From the NCBI GenBank assembly GCA_963851105.1, contig CAWKNP010000008.1, forward strand, positions 62,001 to 126,000: DNA of 64,000 bases. Direction: 5' to 3'. The number at the start of each line of letters is the position of its first letter. Position 1 is the first letter of the stretch. This DNA is from DATARN01 sp963851105 (GTDB lineage Bacteria; Actinomycetota; Acidimicrobiia; Acidimicrobiales; Palsa-688). The notes beneath the pieces were generated by a model. It ran no database searches. It was given only the letters and a program-made list of their open reading frames with translations, and was not told where the DNA came from. Position numbers and translations under genes: made by a program. Below, in pieces: positions 10,017 to 17,325 of the stretch.

Positions 10017-11724
10017 TCAGCCAGGCCCGTCGGGACTGGTGCGCAGTGTCCGGTTTTCCTGGCGGCGCACTTGGATTTTCTCGTCGGTGACCTGGCACTG
10101 GTAGACGGCTTGGCCGACGGTGGCGGGGCCCGCGACGACCTCGCCAGTATCGAGATGGAAGCGGCTGGCGTGCCACGGGCAGGTGACGCAATCGCCATCG
10201 ATTGTCCCTTCCGACAGCGGGCCGCCCCGGTGGCTACACCGGTTTTCCAGGGCACGGATTCGGCTTCCCTGGGCGACGACCAGAAGGCGGGTGCCTCCCG
10301 CGTCAACCCCGGTGCCTTCGCCGTCTTGGAGGTCGCCCCGCGCCGCGACGGTCAACCAGTCTTCGGGGCCGCTGTGAAAGGCGTTGGTGTCCACCCCGAC
10401 GCCTTGGGCGTAAACCATGTGCCCTCCCAGGTAACCGGCGCCGGTGGCGACAGCCATGCCGGCGAGGGCTAGCAGCTTGCCGCTGGGTCCGGTACGGCGG
10501 CGGGCCCACCACGATGCGCCGTAAAGAACGATCGCGGCCGAGTTGAGGGCGGCATGGGTTACCCCGACACGCTGTTCCGCTCCGGTCGTGTCGGACCAGT
10601 CGGCCAGGCCGCTGAGGGCGGCAGGCAGCGCGCTGAGCACGCCGAGGCCGACGAGGCGCCGCGCCGCGACGCTGCCACGCCCACCGGCGGCGAAGTCGAT
10701 GATCGTGGCGCTGGTCCACGACCCGATGGGGACCATGACTGCCATGGGATGGGCTGGGTGTCCCAACCACGTTCCGCTCAGGATGTCTTTGACCGGTCCC
10801 GGGCGGATCACGTTGTTGATGGCACGGTTCGCGGGTTGGCCGACCCGGTCGATGCCGGGGCGAGCTTCCAGCCAGTCGGTCAACCGGGTCAGTCGCATCC
10901 TGATCTCGTTCCCCCGCTTGACGGTGTCTAAGCGGGGATCGGGATTCAAACTGACCAGCAGGTCGGCGAATCCCGCCGGGCTGCGCCCGTGGCGGCGGCC
11001 GCTCGTGGTGACCGCGGCAATCGGCGTGGCGACCAGGTTGCGGCCGGCGGCCTTCAGCGCCCGCCACAGGGCGTGGTCCTCACCGGTGGCGACGTCGGCG
11101 AAGCCGCCGGCGTGGAGGTAGGCGGCCATCGATACTCCGAGGTTGGTGCCGTGGACGTGGCGATGGGCGAAGTCCATTCGCCCGCGGGGCCAGTACTGAC
11201 GTTCGTATTCGACTTGGGTGGCGGGCGGGTGTTCATGCCAGGAATCGACGATGATCATGCCGGCGCAGCCGTCAGCGCCGTCGGCTCGTAACCGGAGTTG
11301 ATGGGCCAGCCAGTCAGGTGGGACGACGCTGTCGGCGTCGGTGGTCGCCAGCCACACTGTTTCCGGGTCGACAGGACCGACGGCCTCGAAGGCGGCAACC
11401 GCGCCAAGGGCCCGGGCCTGGCCGACGTTGAGGACCCTGACGGTGATGAGGCGCGACGCCAAGGCGAGCCGATCAGAGGGGGTCGCCGCGGTGGCGAGTG
11501 CAGACACCCGACGGCGAGGGCCGCTGACCAGAAGAGTTTCCGCGGCTCGCTGGGCGGTCAGGTCGTCACATGAGTCGAGCACCACGACCAGTTCGGTGCG
11601 CACCGCTGCGAGCTGTGGGTGGGCGGCGGCGGCGCGTATGCGCTTTCAGGCAGGCGACGATGGTGTCCTGCTCGTTGTGGGCGGGCACGACGACCGCCAC
11701 GACCTCGGTTGGGGGGCGCCTCAC
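10017..11724 (-). CDS. GT2 glycosyltransferase continuing into DUF2231 membrane-Rieske protein (frameshifted)
   Basis: The start is GTG 11724, which overlaps the methyltransferase stop (GTGA). It encodes VVAVVVPAHNEQDTIVACLKA, a family 2 glycosyltransferase start. One extra base near 11640 then throws the frame; skipping it gives CLKAIRAAAAHPQLAAV and joins the 528-residue downstream frame. There TTDADSVVPPDWL supplies the GT2 acidic motif, and a HRHVHGTNLGV ... GEDHALW segment completes the GT domain. After GFADLLVSLNP, where GT2 relatives usually stop, the same frame runs into DUF2231 (WLGHPAHPMAVMVPIGSW, four hydrophobic segments) and a C-terminal Rieske domain (CSHRGGPLSEG ... CPWHASRF, two Cys and two His ligands for 2Fe-2S). 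DUF2231-Rieske proteins are normally separate, so the join may be real or another indel; an internal ATG near 10900 would start the Rieske protein. Confidence 0.72.
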
Positions 11725-12305
11725 GGCTCGCCGGCCGGTTCGCCCGTGGTGTAGATGTCGAGGCGGAACAGTGGCTCGCAGTAGCCGCCGCAGTGGTGAA
11801 AGAGCCGGTGTTCGCCGATGATCTGGTGAACGGCGTCGCCGGTGAGGGGATAGTCGGTGGCGCCCCTCCAGTGCACGGCGGCCAGCGTCGCCCCAGGCGT
11901 CATCGTGGCCGCGGCCCGGTCGAGCAGCAGGGTCAGGTCTCGTTCGTCCAGGTAGTACCCGAGCTCACTGATCACCACCAGATCCCACGGTCCGTCAGGC
12001 CAGTCCCGGGGTACGAGGAGGCGGGCGACGTCGACGTGGCCGATATCGGCCACCCGGTCCCGGGCCTGCTGCACCGCGGCCTCGACCCCGTCGGCGGCCA
12101 GGAGATACTCACAGCGAACGGCCAGCAGGGCGGTCAGCACCCCGATCGAACAGCCGGGCTCGAACGCCCGCTGGTAGCGCTTCTCGGGGAGAGCAGCGAC
12201 GGTGAGCGCGTACTTGCGGGCCTCGTACCAGCGCGACGCCAGACACCACGGGTCACGGCGGCGGGCGTAGTCGTGTTCGAAACGGCTGATCGGCAAGCTC
12301 GTCAC
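11721..12305 (-). CDS. NodS-like SAM-dependent methyltransferase
   Basis: A 194-residue class I SAM methyltransferase. FEHDYARRRDPWCLASRWYEARKYALT followed by the SAM-binding FEPGCSIGVLTALLA is the NodS-family signature; the post-II region WDLVVISELGYYL is also present. The family N-methylates amino groups, for example on deacetylated amino sugars. Both ends overlap neighbours: its GTG start (12305) overlaps the PIG-L stop and its TGA overlaps the GT2 start. All three are therefore probably translated together. A deacetylase exposing an amine followed by an N-methyltransferase and a glycosyltransferase makes a coherent pathway (inference). Confidence 0.85.
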   Translation of the reverse strand: MTSLPISRFEHDYARRRDPWCLASRWYEARKYALTVAALPEKRYQRAFEPGCSIGVLTALLAVRCEYLLAADGVEAAVQQARDRVADIGHVDVARLLVPRDWPDGPWDLVVISELGYYLDERDLTLLLDRAAATMTPGATLAAVHWRGATDYPLTGDAVHQIIGEHRLFHHCGGYCEPLFRLDIYTTGEPAGEP

Positions 12306-13051
12306 CGCAGGTAGACCTCGTGGCTACGTTGGAAGTGAGCAACGACGCCCGGTGGGAGGATCGTTTCGTCGCCGGGCTGGTCGCTGAGCGGCGCGATCTG
12401 GGAGGCGAAGGTAGCTATGGCCCGTTGTTTGCTGCTCATTTCGCCGCGCGAGAGCGGCAACCGCCGTGCAAGGAGCCATGGGACGCGGGGATCGTCCGGG
12501 CGCTGCCCAATGCCAGGTCCAGATCATGGAGCGCAGCAAGGTGGCGCCGCGGGCCGAGGACGCCTCATCGGCGGCGGCGCCGGCCGCATCGTGATCGGGG
12601 TGGCCATCGTGCGCCCAGGGGGCGACGCACAACACATGCGGTGCCAACAGGGCGCGCAGGCACGCTGCCAGGTGGGCCGAGTGGGTGGCGACGGCGCCGT
12701 CGGGCAGGCCCAGCCGACAAATCTGAGCGACGATGCCGAGGCGGTCGAGGGCCACGGCGCGCTCTAAGGTCCGGATGGCGGCCAGAGCAGTTCGGGTCAC
12801 GGTGGGCGAATCGGGGTGGGAAGCCTCACCGTCGGTCACCGCGACGATGGTCAACGGGACGCCGTTCGGGCGAGGCGTTGCATGAGACCTCCGGATCCCA
12901 GAACCTCGTCGTCGGGGTGCGGTGCGACCACCACCGCCCGGCGATAGTCCCCGAACTCCAATAGAGGAAGGCGATCGAGCCGCCAAGCAGCCCACGCCGC
13001 CTCGGGGGTACCGGAGCCATCGAGTCTCGGTGCGGATTCTGCCGTCGTCAT
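12302..13051 (-). CDS. PIG-L (LmbE-type) zinc deacetylase, two compensating frameshifts
   Basis: The start ATG 13051 overlaps the acyl-CoA dehydrogenase stop (ATGA). The first frame encodes VVVAPHPDDEVLGSGGL, the PHPDDE zinc motif. A base is missing near 12867: adding one after CTC-GCC-CG gives LARNGVPLTIVAVTDGEASHP in the next frame, which continues through a CVAPWAHDGHPDHDAAG zinc-ligand segment. An extra base at about 12503 then returns to the first frame; skipping it reads WHWARPDDPRVPW and continues with KQRAIATFASQIAPLS to a TGA at 12304. The repaired protein is 249 residues, normal for the family. PIG-L enzymes remove N-acetyl groups from GlcNAc-linked substrates such as mycothiol precursors. 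It sits second in the coupled operon. Confidence 0.8.
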
Positions 13052-14097
13052 GCCGATCCCCGGCCGGCGCGGATGTCGCCGTCGAGCACGAGTCGTCCAA
13101 GCGCCTCAGAGTCAAGCTCGCCGTGATGCTGGCGGATATACACCGGCAAGTCGGCGTAACGGCGGCCCTGGGCGGCGTCGCGGCACAAGGGGCCGGCGCC
13201 GCCGGCGCGCCCGACCCGGACCGCCACGTCAAGGCATCCGTCCTCCACCAGGTGGCGGACCTCGAGGGCCACCGCCCGAATGGCACGGTCGGCATCGTCG
13301 GGGTCGGCGTCGATCAATCGGGCGGCCCACTCGACGTGGCGGGCCATGGCGGCGCAGCGCGCCGCCGCCGCCCCCAAGTTGGCCAGCTGGTGGGAGTCGG
13401 GCGCCCGCCGCCCGCCGAGGTCGGCGGCGAGTGCCCGCACCAGGCCAATGGCACCGCCCATCCAGCACGCCGCCACGCCGACCGACCCGAACCAGAAGCC
13501 GGGCCGATCGACGTACCAGCCCGGCCCGCCCACGCACGCGTCCGCGCCCACGACGACGGCGAAGGTCACGTCGACGCTGTCGGACATCGCCATGCCCACC
13601 GCCGGCCACGTCCCGTCGACCGCTTCGACCCCGGGATCCGATACCGGCACAAGGAAAAGGCGGTGACCGGTGGCAGTGGCCGCGGTTACCAGAGCGTGGG
13701 TGAGAAAATGGGCTCCTGACGCCCAAGGCTTGCGTCCCTGCAAGCGCCAGCCGCCGGTCACGGCGGTGGCGGTAACGTCGGCGTCGCCCCGCCGCGCGGC
13801 CCACACCCCCATAACCGCCGCTGGTGGGGCGGGCCGTCCGGCCTCGGCCAGGATGGCGGCGGCGTCGGTGTGCCCCTCGACGAGACGGCCTAAGGAAAGG
13901 TCGACGGCGGCCATCTCGGCCAGGGCTGCGAAGCGTTCCGTGGTGCGGCCCGCCCCCGGAAACGGCAACGTCAGCTTGCCGTCGGTCGCCAGCGCGACGA
14001 ACGTCTCGGCGACGAACGTGTCCGCGACTTTCCCGCCTTCTGCGGGCGAATCAGGAACGACGAAACCGGCGAGCGCGGCTCGCCGGATCACGCACAC
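13048..14097 (-). CDS. Acyl-CoA dehydrogenase-family flavoprotein
   Basis: A 349-residue protein with the fold elements of acyl-CoA dehydrogenases. An N-terminal helical part (FAALAEMAAVDLSLGRLVEGHTDAAAILAEAG) is followed by a middle beta domain (GGWRLQGRKPWASGAHFLTHALV) and a C-terminal helical part ending IRQHHGELDSEALGRL. It is shorter than the usual 380 residues and its N-terminus is uncertain: the only start candidates are GTG 14097 and GTG 14091. The same gene order (dehydrogenase, PIG-L, NodS-like methyltransferase, GT2) is, to my recollection, conserved in other actinobacteria and suggests an uncharacterised small-molecule or glycan pathway. It is first in the operon. Confidence 0.78.
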   Translation of the reverse strand: MCVIRRAALAGFVVPDSPAEGGKVADTFVAETFVALATDGKLTLPFPGAGRTTERFAALAEMAAVDLSLGRLVEGHTDAAAILAEAGRPAPPAAVMGVWAARRGDADVTATAVTGGWRLQGRKPWASGAHFLTHALVTAATATGHRLFLVPVSDPGVEAVDGTWPAVGMAMSDSVDVTFAVVVGADACVGGPGWYVDRPGFWFGSVGVAACWMGGAIGLVRALAADLGGRRAPDSHQLANLGAAAARCAAMARHVEWAARLIDADPDDADRAIRAVALEVRHLVEDGCLDVAVRVGRAGGAGPLCRDAAQGRRYADLPVYIRQHHGELDSEALGRLVLDGDIRAGRGSA

Positions 14098-14404
14098 CGG
14101 CGCTGCCCAACACTGTCGGTCCCCCGCCTAAGTGGCAGGGGAAAGCGCGCGCCACTGGTCCTTCGAGCACAACGATGACAGCGGGCGCGACGGGACCCCG
14201 AATGCCGAAGGCGCCCTCGCCGGCGCGTTTTCCCCGGGCTGGTGCCGTTGACCCGTCGGAGTCTCGCCATGGCACTACGGCCATTCCCGGTCGAGCGCGA
14301 CGCCAAACCGAGCTCGCCACAACAGAAGCTCACCGGGACGCGATTGCGGTGGCGGGATTGACGGTGGCCGCGTCGGGGAATATGACCAGCAAAAGGAGAA
14401 TCAT
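14098..14404. other. Intergenic, divergent promoter region
   Basis: The 307 bases separate the divergent acyl-CoA dehydrogenase operon and the iron-permease-like gene. I see no convincing gene here. Only the ribosome binding site AAAGGAG just before ATG 14405 is clear. Confidence 0.5.
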
Positions 14405-14854
14405 ATGGGCGAACCGCAACACAAGCCGGCCACCATGCCGAGCGACGTAAACGGGGCCATTGGTATATTCGACCGCTTCGCGGGCGGCGCGTCGACCCTC
14501 GCCAGTCGGGCGCCATTTTTCGCGTTCTGCGTGGTCCTCATCGTGGTGTGGGCACCGACCATCGCCTTTTTGAAGCTCGACACCTGGCAGTTGATCATCA
14601 ACACCGCCACGACCATCATCACGTTCCTCATGGTGGCGCTCCTGCAGAACTCCCAAACCCGCGCCGATCAGGCCACCCAGCACAAGCTGAATGCCATTGC
14701 CGACGGTCTGGCCGACCTGATGATACGAGTCGCCGACCGATACCAAGACCCATCTCTCGACGACGAGGTGCACGAACTGAAGCTTGCCGTCGGCCTCGAA
14801 GGCCGGGAAAGCACCGCCAAGGAAAAGACGCCCGCCGCGGCCAGCGCCCACTGA
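14405..14854 (+). CDS. Low-affinity iron permease-family membrane protein
   Basis: A 149-residue membrane protein. Two close hydrophobic segments (about residues 38-55 and 62-82) are followed by ITFLMVALLQNSQTRADQA and a QHKLNAIADGLADLM helix, the hallmark of the low-affinity Fe/Cu permease family (PF04120, DUF/FET4-like). The family name comes from yeast FET4, and transport by the short bacterial forms is largely unproven. ATG 14405 has AAAGGAG eight bases upstream. It stands alone. Confidence 0.82.
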   Translation: MGEPQHKPATMPSDVNGAIGIFDRFAGGASTLASRAPFFAFCVVLIVVWAPTIAFLKLDTWQLIINTATTIITFLMVALLQNSQTRADQATQHKLNAIADGLADLMIRVADRYQDPSLDDEVHELKLAVGLEGRESTAKEKTPAAASAH

Positions 14855-14916
14855 CCTGGCCTGCGCGGTTCCCACGCTCGGGGCTCAACTCGACTGGCCT
14901 GACCTGGAGGGGAGAT

Positions 14917-15664
14917 CTAACGGCTCGAAAGTCGCTGCGCCAGCCATCGGGCGTCGTGGACGGCATAGCCGGAATCGTCGTTGTTGAAGTAGGCGTAGAC
15001 GTCACGGCCGTCGCCCAACCACCTCGAAAGGCGATCGGCTATCCAGAACAGGCCGTCCGCCCCGTAGCGCCCCTGGTACGGGTGGGCGGTGGCGTCGGGG
15101 CCATGGAACCGGACGTAGGTCCAGTCGGTGGTCAGTTCCCACGGGTGGCCCGGCAACAGGTCGTGAATACACAGCGCCGCCTGGTGGCGGGCGAGGACCT
15201 GGTAGACATCGTCGTGCAACCACGACGGGTCGCGCAGCTCCACGGCCCACCGACAGGTCGTTGGCGCCACGGAGAGGAATTGGTCGAGGCGCTCGACGTT
15301 TCGCTTCCACCGGGGCGGTAGCTGCACCAGGGTCGGTCCGGCCGTCGAGCCGAGGCGGGCCACGCGGTCCAGGTGGTTGGGTAGCCACGACTCGGCGTCG
15401 CGCAACTTCTTCCGGTGCGAGCCGAACGCACCCATCTTGATCGCGTAGACGAAGCCGGCCGGAGCCTGGGCGGCCCAGCCATCGACGGTCGGTCTCGGCC
15501 GGGAGCCGGTAGAAGGTGTTGTTGATCTCGACTGTGTCGAACAGCGTGGCGTAGTACTCGAACCATTGCCTCACGGGCAGTGTCTCGGGATAGACGGCGC
15601 CCCTCCAGTGGCGATATATCCACCCGGAGCATCCCACCCGGGCCACGGCGGCGGCCGATGCCAT
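14917..15664 (-). CDS. DUF72 (YecE-family) protein, one frameshift
   Basis: The start is ATG 15664 (MASAAAVARVGCSGWIYRHW), with the DUF72 opening GCSGWxYxxW. The frame runs through WFEYYATLFDTVEINNTFYRLP, then is broken by one extra base near 15490. Skipping it reads AETTVDGWAAQAPAGF and joins the second frame (IKMGAFGSHRKKL ... VELRDPSW ... YVRFHGPDATAHPYQGRY ... VYAYFNNDDSGYAVHDA), which ends at 14917. The repaired length of about 248 residues is normal. DUF72 proteins are TIM-barrel-like with conserved acidic residues; the function is unknown. It is convergent with the iron-permease-like gene. Confidence 0.8.
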
Positions 15665-15898
15665 CTCGACTACCGCGACGCAGGAGCGGGTGGTAGCTCC
15701 TGGGCTGTCCGCTCGACGAACAGGGCCTCCGATTGGGCTAGCCCCGGCTGGCATCGCCACCGCGCCGAAGGGGAGGCCAGGCCCCAACGCTCCAGGCATT
15801 CCCACGACCCCTTCGATGTCGACATCGCCATCGGGCCGCCGCGGATTGGTTCGCGTACTACAGCATCTTGGAACGGGATGGTGGGTATAGCTGAACCC

Positions 15899-16126
15899 AT
15901 GGCGAAAGACCTCAGTAGCACCAAGGAGCGTAAGAAGCTGGGCAAGAAATCCTTCGCGTTGCCCGGTAAGCGGAAGTATCCGATCCCGGACAAGGCCCAT
16001 GCCCGCAACGCGTTGGCCCGGGTGGCTCAACACGGCACGCCAGCCGAGCAGAAGAAGGTAACCCAAGCGGTGAAGAAGCGGTTCCCGAGTATCGGCAAAA
16101 AGGCCAAGAAGGCGAAGAAGGGATAG
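15899..16126 (+). CDS. Small basic Lys-rich conserved protein
   Basis: A 75-residue, strongly basic protein starting at ATG 15899. KKSFALPGKRKYPIPDKAHARNALARVAQHG is a pattern I recognise from small actinobacterial and phage-associated hypothetical proteins (DUF6582-like). The tail is Lys-rich (KKAKKAKKG). The basic character suggests nucleic-acid or polyanion binding, but nothing in the sequence proves that. Upstream codons in the same frame look like antisense of the DUF72 leader region and were excluded. Confidence 0.7.
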   Translation: MAKDLSSTKERKKLGKKSFALPGKRKYPIPDKAHARNALARVAQHGTPAEQKKVTQAVKKRFPSIGKKAKKAKKG

Positions 16127-16337
16127 CGGCTCCGTCACAAGAGTTGCTTTTGGGGCGGGAGTTGGGAACGGCCGAGCCCGTGTCGTCCTCAGCTTTCTTG
16201 CTTGGCATCAGCGCCCGCCCGCTCTCGGCCTGCTGTTCCGACTCCGATCCGTGGGGTAGCCGCTTGGCCCTGAGGGACGAAGCAGGCCCGACACAACCTG
16301 GCTCGGGTGGGGGCCGGGGCACCGACCGCCAGGCCAG

Positions 16338-16976
16338 CTAGTCGCCGCTGCGGTTTGCAACCTGACGATGGTCGAAGGGCGGGGCGCCGCACACGCTCGG
16401 TGATTTGGTGGTCGACTTGTGATCGCCGCCGTGGTCGTCTTGACCTTGCACCGCCCGTTGCACGACGTAGCAGAACGCCCAGCTGGCGTTGTCCAGGTGG
16501 CTGCTGAGGACAGCGAAATCCTCACCTGAGTTGGCCTCGTGATCGATGTAGTTCTGGATCGCCTGGAGCTGGCTGTTGGACTCGCCGTCGAGGATGACGG
16601 GATGGTGGGGCGAGAACACGTACTGGTGGGCATAGGCGAACGTCAGGCACGACTGGCAGTTCTCGTTGACCGCCACCGCGGCATTCTGGGGGGCGATGGT
16701 GGTTGGGTTGGCCTCGATGATCACCGCTTGCAACGCGACGGTGACAGTGCGGCAGCCCGTGCAGTTGAATGAGTGGGAGTACGCCAGATTGGCATTCTCG
16801 ACCGGGTCGTTCGTGGTGTCATGTGACACCATGCTGCCGGTGGCAACGGCAGGATGTGTGCTATCGGCGTTGTCCAATTGGATGAGATTGTTGTAGCCGC
16901 CGCTGGCGCGCGCTGATCCCGCGGTCATCATCAGCGTCGCTATCCCACACGCCAGAAATCCGAGTCCCCGCCGCAC
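16338..16976 (-). CDS. Secreted protein with paired CxxC motifs, linked to the M50/peptide locus
   Basis: A 212-residue exported protein. Residues 1-25 are a signal peptide ending in ARA-SGG. The mature part contains two similar segments: NCTGCRTVTVALQAVII and NCQSCLTFAYAHQYVF, each with a CxxC pair, suggesting an internal duplication and disulfides or metal binding. ENANLAYSHSF and TIAPQNAAVAVNENC are further conserved-looking stretches. The tail is polar. It is the last gene in the minus-strand run from small protein D through the M50 protease and peptide A, and a hairpin separates it from peptide A. From memory (unverified), proteins with this CxxC/AVQ pattern occur beside PqqD-M50 proteases in other actinobacteria. 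Confidence 0.72.
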   Translation of the reverse strand: MRRGLGFLACGIATLMMTAGSARASGGYNNLIQLDNADSTHPAVATGSMVSHDTTNDPVENANLAYSHSFNCTGCRTVTVALQAVIIEANPTTIAPQNAAVAVNENCQSCLTFAYAHQYVFSPHHPVILDGESNSQLQAIQNYIDHEANSGEDFAVLSSHLDNASWAFCYVVQRAVQGQDDHGGDHKSTTKSPSVCGAPPFDHRQVANRSGD

Positions 16977-17006
16977 GTTGTAGGTTCCTTTCTGAGGATT
17001 CCGTGG

Positions 17007-17040
17007 GTATGGAGCACCATCGCCAGACGGTGCTCCATAC
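17007..17040 (-). terminator. 12-bp stem hairpin between peptide A and the secreted protein
   Basis: GTATGGAGCACC (17007-17018) pairs perfectly with GGTGCTCCATAC (17029-17040) across a 10-base loop. It starts 14 bases after the peptide A stop. There is no U-run, so it may be a partial terminator or an mRNA-stabilising element that raises peptide output relative to the downstream gene (inference). Confidence 0.6.
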
Positions 17041-17054
17041 TGCCACTGGACGAA

Positions 17055-17258
17055 TTAGTTGCCCTGGATGATCGGGGCCGTCTGGGTCGCGTTCGCATAG
17101 GCGGTCGAGCCGTCGGAGAGCGCATTCAACGCGACTGCCGCATTGATCGGCGCCGCTATGTTGGCGTTGATCAACGACATCGCGGCGCGCTCGGGAAGAG
17201 CCTCTCCCGCCAACGTGTCGAGCTCCTCACGAGTCAGCTTGCGAAATTCATCCGCCAT
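17055..17258 (-). CDS. Peptide A: putative precursor peptide, LPERAAMSLI family
   Basis: A 67-residue peptide from ATG 17258 with AAAGGA nine bases upstream. The N-terminal third is charged and helical-looking (FRKLTREELDTLAGEA), followed by LPERAAMSLINANIA, which is identical in peptides B and C. The C-terminal half is Ala/Asn/Thr-rich without Cys (VALNALSDGSTAYANATQTAPIIQGN). A conserved charged leader followed by a polar, variable core is typical of ribosomally made, post-translationally modified peptides. It lies 67 bases downstream of the M50/RRE-like protease gene, its probable processing enzyme. No known RiPP class signature is visible. It could also be an unmodified structural or signalling peptide. 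Confidence 0.75.
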   Translation of the reverse strand: MADEFRKLTREELDTLAGEALPERAAMSLINANIAAPINAAVALNALSDGSTAYANATQTAPIIQGN

Positions 17259-17325
17259 TTCGTGTGTTCCTTTCAGTAGTGGACTGGAAGCTTTATTCCC
17301 ATGCCCTGGCAGAAGAAACGTGTCT

